From Pseudarthrobacter siccitolerans (lineage in GTDB: Bacteria > Actinomycetota > Actinomycetes > Actinomycetales > Micrococcaceae): a stretch of DNA of 64,000 nt. The stretch covers positions 1,984,001-2,048,000 of the forward strand of contig NZ_JAUSXB010000001.1 of the NCBI RefSeq assembly GCF_030823375.1. Reading direction: 5' to 3'. The notes beneath the pieces were generated by a model. It had not been told where the DNA came from, did no database searches, and saw only the letters and a program-made list of their open reading frames with translations. Positions 33,021 to 43,433 of the stretch are shown piece after piece. Within the stretch, counting starts at the first letter, position 1, and every line of letters starts with the position of its first letter. The position numbers were made by a program, and so were the translations under genes.

Positions 33021-34205
33021 GTGACAGTTGAAAGAATGCCTGCAAGCCTGGGCGGGGCAACCTCGCACGGGCATCTTCTGGAGCTGATTCGTTCAGCGGA
33101 CGGGCTATCGCGCCAACAACTGCTTTCAATCACCGGCATGTCGCGTGCCACCCTTTATGAACGGCTGGATACCCTCACCCGCCGTGGCTACATCTACGAG
33201 GCAGAACCCCTCACTTCCACGGGCGGCCGGCCTTCCCGGAAGATCCGCTTCGAGGACCGCGGGCGCGTTGTCCTGGCGCTGACTCTGGGCCAGACCCACG
33301 GCACCGTGAGCATCACGGACACCACCGGCCGCCAGCTGCGTTCCGAGACCTTCGAACTGGAGATCAGCGCGCCGGCAGATTCGGTCCTGGCTCCCCTGGT
33401 GGACACAGGACGGAAACTATTGGCGCAGGGCACCGGCGAGACCCTGCTGGGTATCGGCGTCAGCCTTCCAGCACCAGTGGAAGCCGGGACCGGGCACGTG
33501 AAGCACCAGACCACCATCCCCGGATGGTCCCCCGATTCAGTGGTGCAGGCAGTCAAAGCAACCTGGGACCTGCCTCTGGTCATTGAGAACGACGCCCGTG
33601 CCGCTGCTTTGGGCGAAAGGGCCAGCGATGCTGAGACCGTTGTCTACGTCAAGGTCGGAACCGGCATTGGCTGCGGCATTGTGGTGGAAGGCTCCATTCT
33701 CCGTGGTGCCCATGGATCTGCCGGGGACATCGGCCACATCCGTATGTCCGCCGACGGCCCCCTCTGCCGGTGCGGCCGTCACGGCTGCCTGGCCGCCTAC
33801 AGTTCGGGGCGCGCGCTCAGGGACAGGCTGGGCCATCTGGGATTAACGAAGCTGGAGGACATCGGCGCTGCAGCGGCGACGGGAAACCCGGAGGTCCTGC
33901 AAGCCCTGACTGATGCTGCGGACGTGCTTGGCCGGGCTCTTGCAGCTACGGTCACGACGCTCAACCCTGACCGCCTGGTACTGGGCGGACAGATCGGTGG
34001 CCTGCCCTGGTTTGTGGAAAAAGTGTCCTTGCGCGTCCTCACCGACGTGGTGGAGCGGATCGCCGAAGGGATAGTGGTGGAGGCAGGCCATCCAGAGGAC
34101 CTCGCCGCCTGCCACGGGATCACTACCCTCGTCATGCGTAAGATCTTCGCCCCGGAAGCTGTTGACCAGCTCTTTGCGGATGACGCGGAGAGCGCCGCAG
34201 GCTAG
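33021..34205 (+). CDS. ROK family transcriptional repressor
   Basis: This 394-residue protein has an N-terminal winged helix (ADGLSRQQLLSITGMSRATLYERLD), then a ROK sugar-kinase-like domain with GIGVSLPAPVEAGTGHV, VIENDARAAALGER and the zinc motif CRCGRHGCLAAYSSG. ROK repressors bind a sugar or sugar phosphate and leave their operator. It closes the import operon and probably controls the palindrome at 26385. The start is GTG 33021 with GGGAAAGGGGG upstream. Confidence 0.88.
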   Translation: MTVERMPASLGGATSHGHLLELIRSADGLSRQQLLSITGMSRATLYERLDTLTRRGYIYEAEPLTSTGGRPSRKIRFEDRGRVVLALTLGQTHGTVSITDTTGRQLRSETFELEISAPADSVLAPLVDTGRKLLAQGTGETLLGIGVSLPAPVEAGTGHVKHQTTIPGWSPDSVVQAVKATWDLPLVIENDARAAALGERASDAETVVYVKVGTGIGCGIVVEGSILRGAHGSAGDIGHIRMSADGPLCRCGRHGCLAAYSSGRALRDRLGHLGLTKLEDIGAAAATGNPEVLQALTDAADVLGRALAATVTTLNPDRLVLGGQIGGLPWFVEKVSLRVLTDVVERIAEGIVVEAGHPEDLAACHGITTLVMRKIFAPEAVDQLFADDAESAAG

Positions 34206-34382
34206 GGATCCACCGGCGCATGCCGCGCCTTCAGGTAGAGGGGTTTGCCCCCATCGTCTTCGTTTCACGCCCCGTTTGTGGGAACACCCGCGCGGGGTCC
34301 GGTAGCCCCTGCGGGGATTGACGCGTGGGGATTAAGATCGGATCAGGGCCGAATGAACAGCCCTTTTCACAGGAGTGCTGCG

Positions 34383-35774
34383 ATGCTTCTTGAGCGTATT
34401 TATGACGAAGACCTCGCCCAGGCCAGCTACCTGATCGGTTGCCAGGCCAACGGAACCGCGATGGTTATTGATGGCCGCCGCGACATCGCCGTCTACCAGC
34501 ATCTCGCCCGGAAACACGGCATGAAAATTGTGGCCGTCACTGAGACCCACATCCACGCCGACTACCTTTCCGGCACGCGGGAACTGGCAGCAGCCACCGG
34601 CGCCACTATCTATGTCTCCGGTGAGGGCGGCCCGGACTGGCTGTACGGCTTCGACGGCGTGCGGCTGTTCGACGGCGCCACCATCAGCTTGGGCAACATC
34701 ACCGTCACGGCGGTCCACACCCCCGGGCACACCCCGGAGCATCTGTCCTTCCTGGTGACCGACGGTGCCTTCACCAACCAGCCGGGCTACCTGTTCACCG
34801 GTGATTTTGTTTTCTCCGGTGACCTGGGCCGGCCGGACCTGCTGGATGAAGCTGCAGGCGGCACCGAAACCCGGTTTGCGGGAGCCAGGCAGCTGTTCGC
34901 AAGCCTCGGCGACAAGTTCCTCCCCCTGCCCGACTACGTGCAGGTCCACCCGGCCCATGGTGCCGGCAGTGCCTGCGGCAAAGCCATCGGCGCCATTCCC
35001 TCCTCCACGGTGGGCTACGAGCGCCTTTACGCCTGGTGGAGTCCCTTTCTCGCGGCCAACGACGAACAGGGTTTCGTCACCGAACTCCTTGCCGGACAGC
35101 CGGATGCCCACGCCTACTTTGGGCGGATGAAACGTGAGAACCGGGAAGGCCCGGCACTGCTGGGAGAGCGTCCACCGCTGAATGAACTGCCTGCCGCGGA
35201 CGTCGCTGCCGGCATCGCCGCGGACCGGTTGACCATCATCGATACCCGTACCAGCCGGCACGTCCACCACGGCACAGTGCTGCGGTCCCTGAACATTCCT
35301 GCCGCAGCGATGGCCAGCTACGGCGCCTGGGTGGTGAATCCGGAGACGGATACAAACCCACTGGTGCTCCTGGCCAAGGACCGGGAACAGGCCCAGGACA
35401 TGCGGGACCACCTGGTGCGGGTGGGCATCGACAACGTCGTCGGATACGTCCCCCGTGTTGACGGGCTCCCCATGATTACTCCCGTCCTCATCCGCCCCGC
35501 AGAGCTGGCGGGCCTGAACGCCGCCGTGGTTCTGGACGTCCGAAACCGCACTGAGTACGCCGCCGGGCACATCCCCGGCTCCCGGCAGCTCAGCGGCGGC
35601 CGCATAATGTGGCACCTCGATGAGCTTCCTGCCGGTGGCCGCATCGTCGCCTACTGCAAAACCGGAACGCGGAGTTCGGTTGCGGCGAGCGCGCTGCGCC
35701 GCGCCGGGTACGACGCCGTCGAACTGGACGGCAGCTACGCCGGCTGGCATGCCTGGCAGCGGGCACGCGACTAA
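34383..35774 (+). CDS. MBL-fold hydrolase with rhodanese domains (persulfide dioxygenase-like)
   Basis: This protein has 463 residues. The N-terminal metallo-beta-lactamase domain has THIHADYLSG, HTPGHTPEHLSF and LFTGDFVFSGDLGRPDL, matching ETHE1/CstB-type glutathione or thiol persulfide dioxygenases. Two rhodanese-like repeats follow. The first (IIDTRTSRHVHHGT...) lacks the catalytic Cys; the second has IVAYCKTGTRSS with the Cys intact. It probably removes sulfane sulfur. ATG 34383 has AGGAG upstream. It seems to be transcribed alone and is ended by the hairpin at 35801. Confidence 0.88.
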   Translation: MLLERIYDEDLAQASYLIGCQANGTAMVIDGRRDIAVYQHLARKHGMKIVAVTETHIHADYLSGTRELAAATGATIYVSGEGGPDWLYGFDGVRLFDGATISLGNITVTAVHTPGHTPEHLSFLVTDGAFTNQPGYLFTGDFVFSGDLGRPDLLDEAAGGTETRFAGARQLFASLGDKFLPLPDYVQVHPAHGAGSACGKAIGAIPSSTVGYERLYAWWSPFLAANDEQGFVTELLAGQPDAHAYFGRMKRENREGPALLGERPPLNELPAADVAAGIAADRLTIIDTRTSRHVHHGTVLRSLNIPAAAMASYGAWVVNPETDTNPLVLLAKDREQAQDMRDHLVRVGIDNVVGYVPRVDGLPMITPVLIRPAELAGLNAAVVLDVRNRTEYAAGHIPGSRQLSGGRIMWHLDELPAGGRIVAYCKTGTRSSVAASALRRAGYDAVELDGSYAGWHAWQRARD

Positions 35775-35800
35775 GTCTCCAAGGGTTAGGGCAAACGCAA

Positions 35801-35834
35801 CGGCGGGCCGGCCCCTGAAGGTGCCGGCCCGCCG
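35801..35834. terminator. Bidirectional hairpin between MBL/rhodanese and alcohol dehydrogenase genes
   Basis: A perfect 12-bp dyad CGGCGGGCCGGC / GCCGGCCCGCCG with a 10-base loop is followed 10 bases later by a T-run on the plus strand (CTTTTTGTT). It lies between convergent genes. Confidence 0.75.
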
Positions 35835-35866
35835 TCGAGCGCTTTTTGTTACTGGTGCGTGGCGCC

Positions 35867-36907
35867 TTAGAGGGTGGCGGTGTCGATCACGAAGCGGTAC
35901 CGGACGTCCGAGGCAAGGACGCGCTCGTAGGCGTCGTTGATCTTTTCGGCCGGGATGACCTCAATTTCGGCGCCAAGACCATGCTCGGCGCAGAAGTCCA
36001 GCATTTCCTGGGTTTCACGGATGCCGCCGATCATCGAACCGGCGAAGGAACGGCGTCCGCCGATCAGCGCGAAGGCGTTGACCGGGAGCGGCTCGGCGGG
36101 GGCGCCGACGTTCACCAGTGCGCCTTCGAGGGCCAGCAGCTGCAGGTAGGAGCTGATGTCGATCGAGGCGCTGACGGTGTTGATGATCAGGTCAAAGGTG
36201 CCGGCGAGCTCCTTGAAGGTGTTCTCGTCGCTCGTGGCGTAGTAGCTGTCCGCACCGAGGCGCAGCCCGTCCTCCTGCTTTTTCAGCGACTGGGACAGGA
36301 CCGTCACGTCGGCACCCATGGCGTGGGCGAGTTTGACGGCCATGTGGCCGAGTCCGCCGAGGCCGACGACGGCGACCTTCTTGCCGGGGCCGGCGCCCCA
36401 GTGCCGCAGCGGGGAGTACGTGGTGATGCCGGCGCACAGCAGGGGTGCGGCGACGTCAAGGTCGATGCCCTCAGGGATGCGGACCACGAAGTCCTCGGTG
36501 ACGACGACGTGGCTGGAGTAACCGCCCTGGGTGATGGTGCCGTCGCGGTCAACTGCCCCGTAAGTGCCCACCATGGAGTTGAGGCAGTACTGCTCCTCGC
36601 CCTTCTGGCAGTTGGCGCATTCGCGGCAGGAGTTGACCATGCAGCCGACGCCGACGCGGTCGCCCACGGCGTGCTTGGTGACGGCCGAACCTACTTCAGA
36701 GACGATGCCGGCGATCTCGTGGCCGGGAACAAGCGGGTACTGCTGCGGGCCCCAGTCGCCGCGGACGGTGTGGATGTCCGAGTGGCAGATGCCCGCGAAC
36801 TTGATCTCGATCAGGACGTCGTGGGGGCCCACTTCGCGGCGTTCAATGGTGGTTGCAATGAGGTCATCTGCGGCAGACGGGGATGCGTAGGCTTTGACGG
36901 TAGTCAT
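35867..36907 (-). CDS. NAD(P)-dependent zinc alcohol dehydrogenase (YahK/CAD type)
   Basis: This 346-residue protein has the catalytic zinc ligands in [15 protein letters not shown] and [12 protein letters not shown], the structural zinc in [16 protein letters not shown], and Rossmann [17 protein letters not shown]. It reduces aldehydes or oxidises alcohols, probably with NADPH. ATG 36907 has AGGAGAG upstream. It lies 116 bases after the cupin gene on the same strand; it could belong to that operon or have its own promoter. Confidence 0.9.
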   Translation of the reverse strand: MTTVKAYASPSAADDLIATTIERREVGPHDVLIEIKFAGICHSDIHTVRGDWGPQQYPLVPGHEIAGIVSEVGSAVTKHAVGDRVGVGCMVNSCRECANCQKGEEQYCLNSMVGTYGAVDRDGTITQGGYSSHVVVTEDFVVRIPEGIDLDVAAPLLCAGITTYSPLRHWGAGPGKKVAVVGLGGLGHMAVKLAHAMGADVTVLSQSLKKQEDGLRLGADSYYATSDENTFKELAGTFDLIINTVSASIDISSYLQLLALEGALVNVGAPAEPLPVNAFALIGGRRSFAGSMIGGIRETQEMLDFCAEHGLGAEIEVIPAEKINDAYERVLASDVRYRFVIDTATL

Positions 36908-37023
36908 GGCTCTCCTGTGGTTTTGGGGGTTCTCTAAAATGCTAGCGGGATCGAAGTCAGGCAAACCGGCATATCGGGCCGGCAGGGGTGGCCCTGTTGG
37001 TACTGGTTCTGGCAGTCCTACCC

Positions 37024-37425
37024 TCAGCGGCCTTCGTACTGGTCATCGGTGACGTGCTCTGCCCAGATGGTGGTTACGGCGGGGTCATCATCGTTCTCGA
37101 GGATGGCGATGTGCTCCATGAAGGTTCCGTTGGCCGATGCATGCCAGTGCTCTTCCCCGGGCGGGGTGTAGAGCGTCTGGCCGGGGTGCACTTCGATGAT
37201 AGTGCCATCACGGCTGCCAAAGCGGGCAACGCCGGCGGTGACGTGCAGGTACTGGCCGCGGGCGTGGGAGTGCCAGGCAGTGCGTGCACCCGGGGCGAAG
37301 CGCACCTTGGCGACCACCGCGCGCTGTTCGGGCACATGCGGGACGGCGATCAGGTCCAGCCACACATCTCCGGCGAACTGCTCGGGCGGGTTCTTCACGG
37401 TCTCGCGGGCAGGTTCGATGAACAT
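37024..37425 (-). CDS. Cupin domain protein
   Basis: This 133-residue single cupin has metal-binding motif 1 [20 protein letters not shown] and motif 2 [17 protein letters not shown]. It often accompanies carboxymuconolactone decarboxylase-like genes and MFS pumps, but its substrate is unknown. The ATG at 37425 has AAAGGAAAC upstream; the frame open to 37545 has no such signal. It is the last gene of the MFS-CMD-cupin set. Confidence 0.88.
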   Translation of the reverse strand: MFIEPARETVKNPPEQFAGDVWLDLIAVPHVPEQRAVVAKVRFAPGARTAWHSHARGQYLHVTAGVARFGSRDGTIIEVHPGQTLYTPPGEEHWHASANGTFMEHIAILENDDDPAVTTIWAEHVTDDQYEGR

Positions 37426-37447
37426 GGTGTTTCCTTTCAGAGGGTGA

Positions 37448-37771
37448 CTATTTGGCCAGGACGCGCTTGGCCAGCATGAGCGCGGACACGGCCTTGGGCC
37501 AGCCGGCGTAGAACGCGACGTGGGTGATGGCTTCCTTGACCTCATCTTCGGTGAGGCCGTTGGTGATGCCCAGGGGGATGTGCGCTTCGAGCTGTTCGAT
37601 GTTGCCGGCGGAGACGAGGCTGCTGATGGTGATCAGGCTGCGGTCCCGCGGCGAGAGTTCCGGCCGCGACCACACCTGCCCGAACAGCACGTCATCGGTC
37701 AGTGACACAAACGTGGGCGCGAAATCGCCCATCATCTTTTGCATTGGAGTCTGTTCAGCGTTTTCAGACAT
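37448..37771 (-). CDS. Carboxymuconolactone decarboxylase family protein
   Basis: This 107-residue all-helical CMD-family protein has VWSRPELSPRDRSLITISSL and the helix LTEDEVKEAITHVAFYAGWP. Residues at the AhpD Cys-x-x-Cys site are not Cys, so it is a CMD rather than AhpD-type reductant. The exact reaction is unknown. It overlaps the MFS gene by eight bases and is followed 22 bases on by the cupin gene. Confidence 0.88.
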   Translation of the reverse strand: MSENAEQTPMQKMMGDFAPTFVSLTDDVLFGQVWSRPELSPRDRSLITISSLVSAGNIEQLEAHIPLGITNGLTEDEVKEAITHVAFYAGWPKAVSALMLAKRVLAK

Positions 37772-39056
37772 CTGCTTTTACCTCCTGGAAGGGATTGGTT
37801 TTGGTGTGGGGGCGGGCCAGGACAAGGAGCCCGAACAGGGACAGCAGCGCCCCGCCGATCATGAGCAGGGCCATGGGGACAGCCGTGTCGCTGCCGCCCA
37901 GGCCCGCGATGGGGGCGACGACGCCTGCGGTGGTCCACTGCACGAGTCCCAGGACCGCCGAACTGGTGCCGGGATGCTCCGGTACCTCCGCGGAGGCGAG
38001 GGCGCCGCCGTTGGTGTTAATCAGGCCCTGCGCCACCATGAGGGCGAAGAAGCTGCCCATGGCCAGGAGCAACGGAGTGGCCCACCACAGCGCTCCGGCG
38101 AGCATGGCCGCGCCGGCCGCCAGGGCGATGAGCTGGCCAGCAAAGATAACCTTGCGGGTTGAAACGCGCCCCGCGAGCCTGGCGGAGACCAGTGCGGCGA
38201 TGGTCATGCCGCCGGCGTTTGCGGCGAACACGATCGAATACATCACCGGCGACAGGCCGTTCATGTTCTGCAGGATGAACGCGGACGTTGCCACGTACGC
38301 GAACAGGGCAATAAAGGCCGACGACGCCACCACCACGTAGCCAACGAACCGGCGGTTGGAGAGCACGTCCTTCGCCGCGCGGCCGAATTCAGCCAGCCCG
38401 CCCGAGTGGCGTTTTCCGGCCGGGAGGGATTCCGGGACCATGAACAGGGCACAGAGGGTCATGAGGACGCCCAGGCCGGCGAGCGCCCAGAACGTCATCC
38501 GCCACCCGGTCAGCTGCAGGATGACCGCTCCGAGCAGCGGGCTGATGATCGGTGCCACGCCGCCGATGCCCATCACAATGTTGAGCACCCGGACCAGCTG
38601 TGACCCATGGGCCAGGTCGACGATGACGGCCCGGCCGATAACCATGGCCCAGCCGCCCCCAAAGCCCTGCAGGAAGCGGGCGATCATCAGGATCCCGATG
38701 TTCGGGGCAAGGGCGCAGGCCACCGATGCCGCCACCATCAGGACGGTGCCCGCCACCAACGGCAGCCGCCGCCCGCGCTGGTCGCTGAACGGTCCGCCCA
38801 CAAGCTGTCCCAGCCCCATCCCGGCGAAGAACGTGGTCAGGGTCAGCTGCACCGCGGAGGCTGTGCTGCCGAACTCCTCGGACACGCGCGGAAAGGCCGG
38901 GACGTACATGTCGGTGGCCAGGGGTGCCACAGCCGTCAGGAAGATGACGGTGGCAACCAGCGTCGCGGAAACGGCGCCGGCCTCGGGGGCACGCGTTGCG
39001 GTTGGCAGCATGGAAAAGGACTCCATCTGGTTGATGACGAAAGGGGATAGTTCCAT
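37764..39056 (-). CDS. MFS transporter, Bcr/CflA drug efflux type
   Basis: This protein of 430 residues has twelve predicted helices. The motif APLATDMYVPAFPRVSEEF near the N-terminus and GGPFSDQRGRRLPL between helices 2 and 3 are typical of Bcr/CflA multidrug exporters. Expression is likely controlled by the divergent XRE gene, now frameshifted. GGGAGG precedes ATG 39056. It heads an operon with the CMD and cupin genes. Confidence 0.88.
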   Translation of the reverse strand: MELSPFVINQMESFSMLPTATRAPEAGAVSATLVATVIFLTAVAPLATDMYVPAFPRVSEEFGSTASAVQLTLTTFFAGMGLGQLVGGPFSDQRGRRLPLVAGTVLMVAASVACALAPNIGILMIARFLQGFGGGWAMVIGRAVIVDLAHGSQLVRVLNIVMGIGGVAPIISPLLGAVILQLTGWRMTFWALAGLGVLMTLCALFMVPESLPAGKRHSGGLAEFGRAAKDVLSNRRFVGYVVVASSAFIALFAYVATSAFILQNMNGLSPVMYSIVFAANAGGMTIAALVSARLAGRVSTRKVIFAGQLIALAAGAAMLAGALWWATPLLLAMGSFFALMVAQGLINTNGGALASAEVPEHPGTSSAVLGLVQWTTAGVVAPIAGLGGSDTAVPMALLMIGGALLSLFGLLVLARPHTKTNPFQEVKADV

Positions 39057-39150
39057 CAAAGCGCCTCCCGGAAGTCCTAGCGAGGGCCCTGCTGAAACGG
39101 GTTATGGCAGACCCTCCTTACGGGTTGGCCATTCGTCGTAACGTGTCCCT

Positions 39151-40033
39151 ATGGATAACCGAGCCGAGGTACGGCAGTTCCTCTCCACCCGCCGTGCACG
39201 CATCACCCCCGAGCAGGCTGGTATCGAACCATACGGCGGGCGGCGCCGCGTGCCCGGGCTCCGGCGCGAAGAAGTGGCACGCCTCGCCGGCGTCAGCGTT
39301 GACTATTACACGCGGCTGGAACGCGGCAACCTCACGGGTGTCTCGGACAGCGTCCTCGACGCGATCGCCCGGGCCCTGGAACTGGACCGGGCCGAACACG
39401 ACCACCTCTACGACCTGGCACGCTCATCCAACACGTCCGGCCGCAAGCGTGCCGCGAGCGCCGTGCCGGCCCGCGTGCGCCCGGAACTCCAGTACCTCCA
39501 TTGACACCATCACGGCAGCGCCGGCCTTCATCGGAAACAACCGCATGGACATCGTGGCCGCCAATACCCTGGGCTACGCGCTGTATTCGGACATGTACCG
39601 CGGCCCGTCCCGGCCGGCGAACCACTCACGCTTCATTTTCCTCGACCCCCGGGCCCACAACTTCTATGTGGACTGGGAGCGGGCAGCAGCCACCAACGTG
39701 GCCATCCTCCGCCGTGAGGCCGGGCGAAACCCGCACGACAAGGGCATCGCGGAGCTGGTGGGTGAACTGTCCATGCGCAGCGACGATTTCCGCACGCGCT
39801 GGGCAGCCCACAATGTCCGCCGGCACTACGCCGGGACAAAGTTCTTCCAGCACCCTGTGGTGGGACTGCTCGAACTGAATTACCAGGTCCTCGGGCTGGA
39901 AGAGGACCCGGGGCATTCACTCACGGTCTACCCCGCTACCCCGGGAACGTCCTCTGACGAAGCCCTCAAGCTCCTCGCCTCGTGGGCGGCAACCGAGAAA
40001 ATCACAGAACTGGCGCAGGCCCACGCGGGCTGA
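39151..40033 (+). pseudogene. XRE/MmyB-like regulator with a single frameshift
   Basis: The first frame (39151 to stop near 39504) gives the helix-turn-helix REEVARLAGVSVDYYTRLERG and ends at PELQYLH. The continuation in the +1 frame, starting DTITAAPAFIGNNRMDIVAA, carries the MmyB ligand-binding domain to 40033. Removing one base near 39500 restores an uninterrupted protein of about 293 residues. There is no long homopolymer at the site. The protein would be the repressor of the divergent MFS operon. Confidence 0.8.
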
Positions 40034-40381
40034 CTAAGAGCCCCCGGCGCCCGGCTCCGACGCCCTCGGTTCGGGTTCATAGCCGATCAGCCGGTGGAGA
40101 CCATGGCGGTCAATGACCTGGCCGTCGGAAGCGCGCCGGGGGTTTAGGCCCAACCCGTTCCTGCCAGCCGTCCAGTCACATTAACCTCCGTTGCGGATCA
40201 TGGCGCAGGATTGCCCGGTTTGTCCTTCCGATGGCGCCATATGTAGCGCCGTTTCCTCACATTGAGTGTCTTTTGCAAGGTGCTGGCCAAGGCCTCGATA
40301 ACCGTGCTTAGGTGTTTCCACGGCCTCAATCGGCCACACTAAACAGCAGTAGAACCAAGCAGAAACGAACAGGAGGACCCG
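40034..40381. other. Gene-poor stretch before the sulfur operon
   Basis: The region contains no convincing gene. On the minus strand bases 40034-40150 are open in one frame, ending at TAG 40034-40036 (NGLGLNPRRASDGQVIDRHG...), without a start codon; this may be the 3' remnant of a lost gene. The promoter of the leader ORF must lie near its end, but no clear box was identified. Confidence 0.3.
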
Positions 40382-40498
40382 ATGCCGGAACCCATCATCC
40401 GCAGCCAAGGCACCCGCCCCTTCCGTTCCTTCTGTTGCGCCACGCACCGAATGTGCGCCATGCGCAGTGCCCTGCAGCGGCAGCTCCCCCGCTGCTGA
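40382..40498 (+). CDS. Cys-containing leader peptide upstream of sulfur genes
   Basis: This 38-residue ORF has a perfect AGGAGG 5 bases before its ATG. Residues 14-30 read FRSFCCATHRMCAMRSA, with a CC pair at 18-19, Cys25 and a terminal Cys38. The H-x-x-C-x-x-x-S-A pattern resembles actinobacterial leader peptides placed before sulfate/sulfonate genes. Ribosome stalling at Cys codons when cysteine is low could change folding of the downstream RNA and allow expression of the importer. Function is inferred. Confidence 0.65.
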   Translation: MPEPIIRSQGTRPFRSFCCATHRMCAMRSALQRQLPRC

Positions 40499-40564
40499 CT
40501 GCAGGCTGACAGCGCGCATCACCCCCGGTTTCCCAAGTTCCACTCCGGGCCCTCTTCGAGGGCC
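40475..40564 (+). promoter_or_regulatory. Candidate attenuator stem-loops after the leader ORF
   Basis: CAGCGG/CCGCTG (40475-40494) pairs within the last codons of the leader, and GGCCCTC-TTC-GAGGGCC (40548-40564) forms a second hairpin before the importer gene. Their position suits leader-dependent attenuation, but alternative pairing was not computed. Confidence 0.4.
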
Positions 40565-40633
40565 AGCTCGGCCGTGCCTTCCTTCCGCCTTCGCATGCCA
40601 CTTTTCCCACGCCAATCCTCCGAGAGGCCACCC

Positions 40634-41755
40634 ATGACTTTCGCCGCATCCTCACCGCCGCCGTCCGCCATCAGTCCCTCAACCTTCACCCGCCGCCGCG
40701 CCTTGGGCGCCTTCCTGGCACTGCCCGCACTCGGGCTCCTGACCGCCTGCGGAGGCTCTGCCACAGCCGGCAACCCGGCTGTTGACCAGGCGTCGCTGGC
40801 GCCCCTGGCCACGTCCGTTCCCGCCGAAACCACCATCAAAGTGGGCGACCCCACGGTGAAGGTGGCCCTGGAACTCTCTGGACTCAACAAGGAGCTCGAC
40901 GGCTTCAAGGTGGAGTTCGCAAACATTTCCGGCGGACCGCAGACCACTGAGGCGTTCCGTGCCAACGCCCTTGATGTTGGTTCCGTGGCGGACATCCCGC
41001 CCATCCACGCCACCTGGACCGGGCTCGATGTCCGCATCATTGCCAGCGCCTACCGCCAGGACGCGGTGAACCACCCGATCTACGAGCTGGGCATCGCCCC
41101 CGGAGCCGGCATTTCCTCCCTGCAGGAGCTGCGCGGAAAGAAGATTGCCTACAGCCCGGGCCAGGCGCAGGGCGCACTGGTGCTGCGGATCCTTGAAAAG
41201 GCAGGCCTTGCCCAGGACGACGTCAAACTCGTTGAACTGCCCAGCACCGGTGACACCTACTCCACCGCGCTGGCCAGCAAGCAGGTGGATGCGGCGCCGC
41301 TGGGCGGGGTACAGATCAAGCGTTACCTCGCCAAATACAAGGCCGACGGCGGCACCACCCTCCGGCACGGCCTGCGGGATGATCCGGGGCACCTCTACTC
41401 CCCCGCCAAAGTCCTCGCCGACCCCGCCAAGGCCGCCGCGCTGGCCGCCTACGTGAAGGTGTGGGGCAAGGCCCAGCGCTGGATCGAGGACCACCCCGGG
41501 GAGTGGCTTGAGGGCTATTACGTCAAGGACCAGGGCCTGTCCCGCGAAGACGGCCAGTACCTGATCGACGCCGCCGGCAAGCGGGACGTTCCCACGTCCT
41601 GGGCCGAGGGCATCGAGCGGCACCAGCAGACCATCGACCTGCTCGCCCGTGAACAGAAGAAGCCGCAGCTTAAGGCCGGGGACCTCTACGACACGCGCTT
41701 CGAGGCCATCGCCGGCACCGCCTTTGCCGAAGCAGCGAAGGGTGGTCCAGCATGA
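40634..41755 (+). CDS. ssuA: Sulfonate/nitrate/taurine-type ABC substrate-binding lipoprotein
   Basis: This 373-residue protein has a signal with TRRRALGAFLALPALGLL and lipobox LTAC. The mature part (TTIKVGDPTVKVALELSG, NALDVGSVADIPPIHATW) fits SsuA-like proteins. It captures organosulfur compounds outside the cell. ATG 40634 is selected because the frame upstream has no good ribosome binding site. It is first in an operon with permease, ATPase, two monooxygenases and a reductase. Confidence 0.85.
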   Translation: MTFAASSPPPSAISPSTFTRRRALGAFLALPALGLLTACGGSATAGNPAVDQASLAPLATSVPAETTIKVGDPTVKVALELSGLNKELDGFKVEFANISGGPQTTEAFRANALDVGSVADIPPIHATWTGLDVRIIASAYRQDAVNHPIYELGIAPGAGISSLQELRGKKIAYSPGQAQGALVLRILEKAGLAQDDVKLVELPSTGDTYSTALASKQVDAAPLGGVQIKRYLAKYKADGGTTLRHGLRDDPGHLYSPAKVLADPAKAAALAAYVKVWGKAQRWIEDHPGEWLEGYYVKDQGLSREDGQYLIDAAGKRDVPTSWAEGIERHQQTIDLLAREQKKPQLKAGDLYDTRFEAIAGTAFAEAAKGGPA

Positions 41756-42590
41756 GCGCCGCCCCCGTACTGGAACGTCCCGCCGTCGAACCCCACCAGG
41801 ACCCGGCCCTCGCGGGACGCGAAGATGTGCGCCCCACCGGCCGCCGGCTTGGCCCGGGACGCCGGCGGCGGCTGGCGTGGCTGCTGGGCCCCTCGGCCCT
41901 GCTGACACTCTGGACCATCAGCTCGGCCACCGGCCTGCTGGATCCGAGGATCCTCTCCGAACCCTGGACCGTGGTGGCCACCGCCGGCGAACTCATTGCT
42001 GATGGCAGACTGCAGGAAAACCTCGCCATCTCGGCCCAGCGCGCCGGCCTGGGGCTCTTCTTCGGCATCGTCGTCGGCGCCCTGCTGGCCCTGCTGTCCG
42101 GGCTGAGCCGGGTGGGTGAGGCACTCATCGACGGGCCGGTGCAGATCAAGCGTGCCATCCCCGGCCTTGCCCTGATCCCGCTCCTCATCCTGTGGTTCGG
42201 CATCGACGAGACCATGAAGGTCCTCACCATCACCCTCGGCGTTTTCGTTCCCATCTACCTACAGACCCATGCCGGCCTGCGCGGCATCGACCTGCGCTAC
42301 GTGGAACTCGCCCAGACCGTGGGCCTGAGCCGCGCCGCCTTCATCCGCAAGGTGGTCCTCCCCGGCGCCCTGCCCGGCTTCTTCCTGGGCCTGCGCTTCG
42401 CCGTCACCGGAGCCTGGGTGTCCCTGGTGGTGGTGGAACAGATCAACGCCACCAGCGGCATCGGCTACATGATGGAGCTCGCCCGCACCTATGGCCAAAC
42501 CAACATCATCGTCCTCGGACTGGCCGTCTACGGCATTCTCGGCCTGATTTCCGACGGCGCCGTCCGCTTCTTCGAACGAAAGGCCCTCTC

Positions 42591-42615
<25 letters not shown>
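41752..42615 (+). CDS. ssuC: Sulfonate ABC transporter permease
   Basis: This protein of 287 residues has six predicted helices after a Pro/Arg-rich cytosolic N-terminus. The EAA-type loop is YVELAQTVGLSRAAFIRKVVLPGALPGF. The ATG at 41752 overlaps the ssuA stop. Its last 25 bases overlap the ATPase gene in another frame, so translation is coupled. The substrate is deduced from neighbours. Confidence 0.9.
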
Positions 42616-43409
<794 letters not shown>

Positions 43410-43433
43410 GTTCCCCACCCAAAGGACAAATCC

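Noticed and set aside
31882..33129. Minus-strand frame of 415 codons opposite the sugar kinase
   Set aside because: Shadow of the kinase and hydrolase genes; no start signal.
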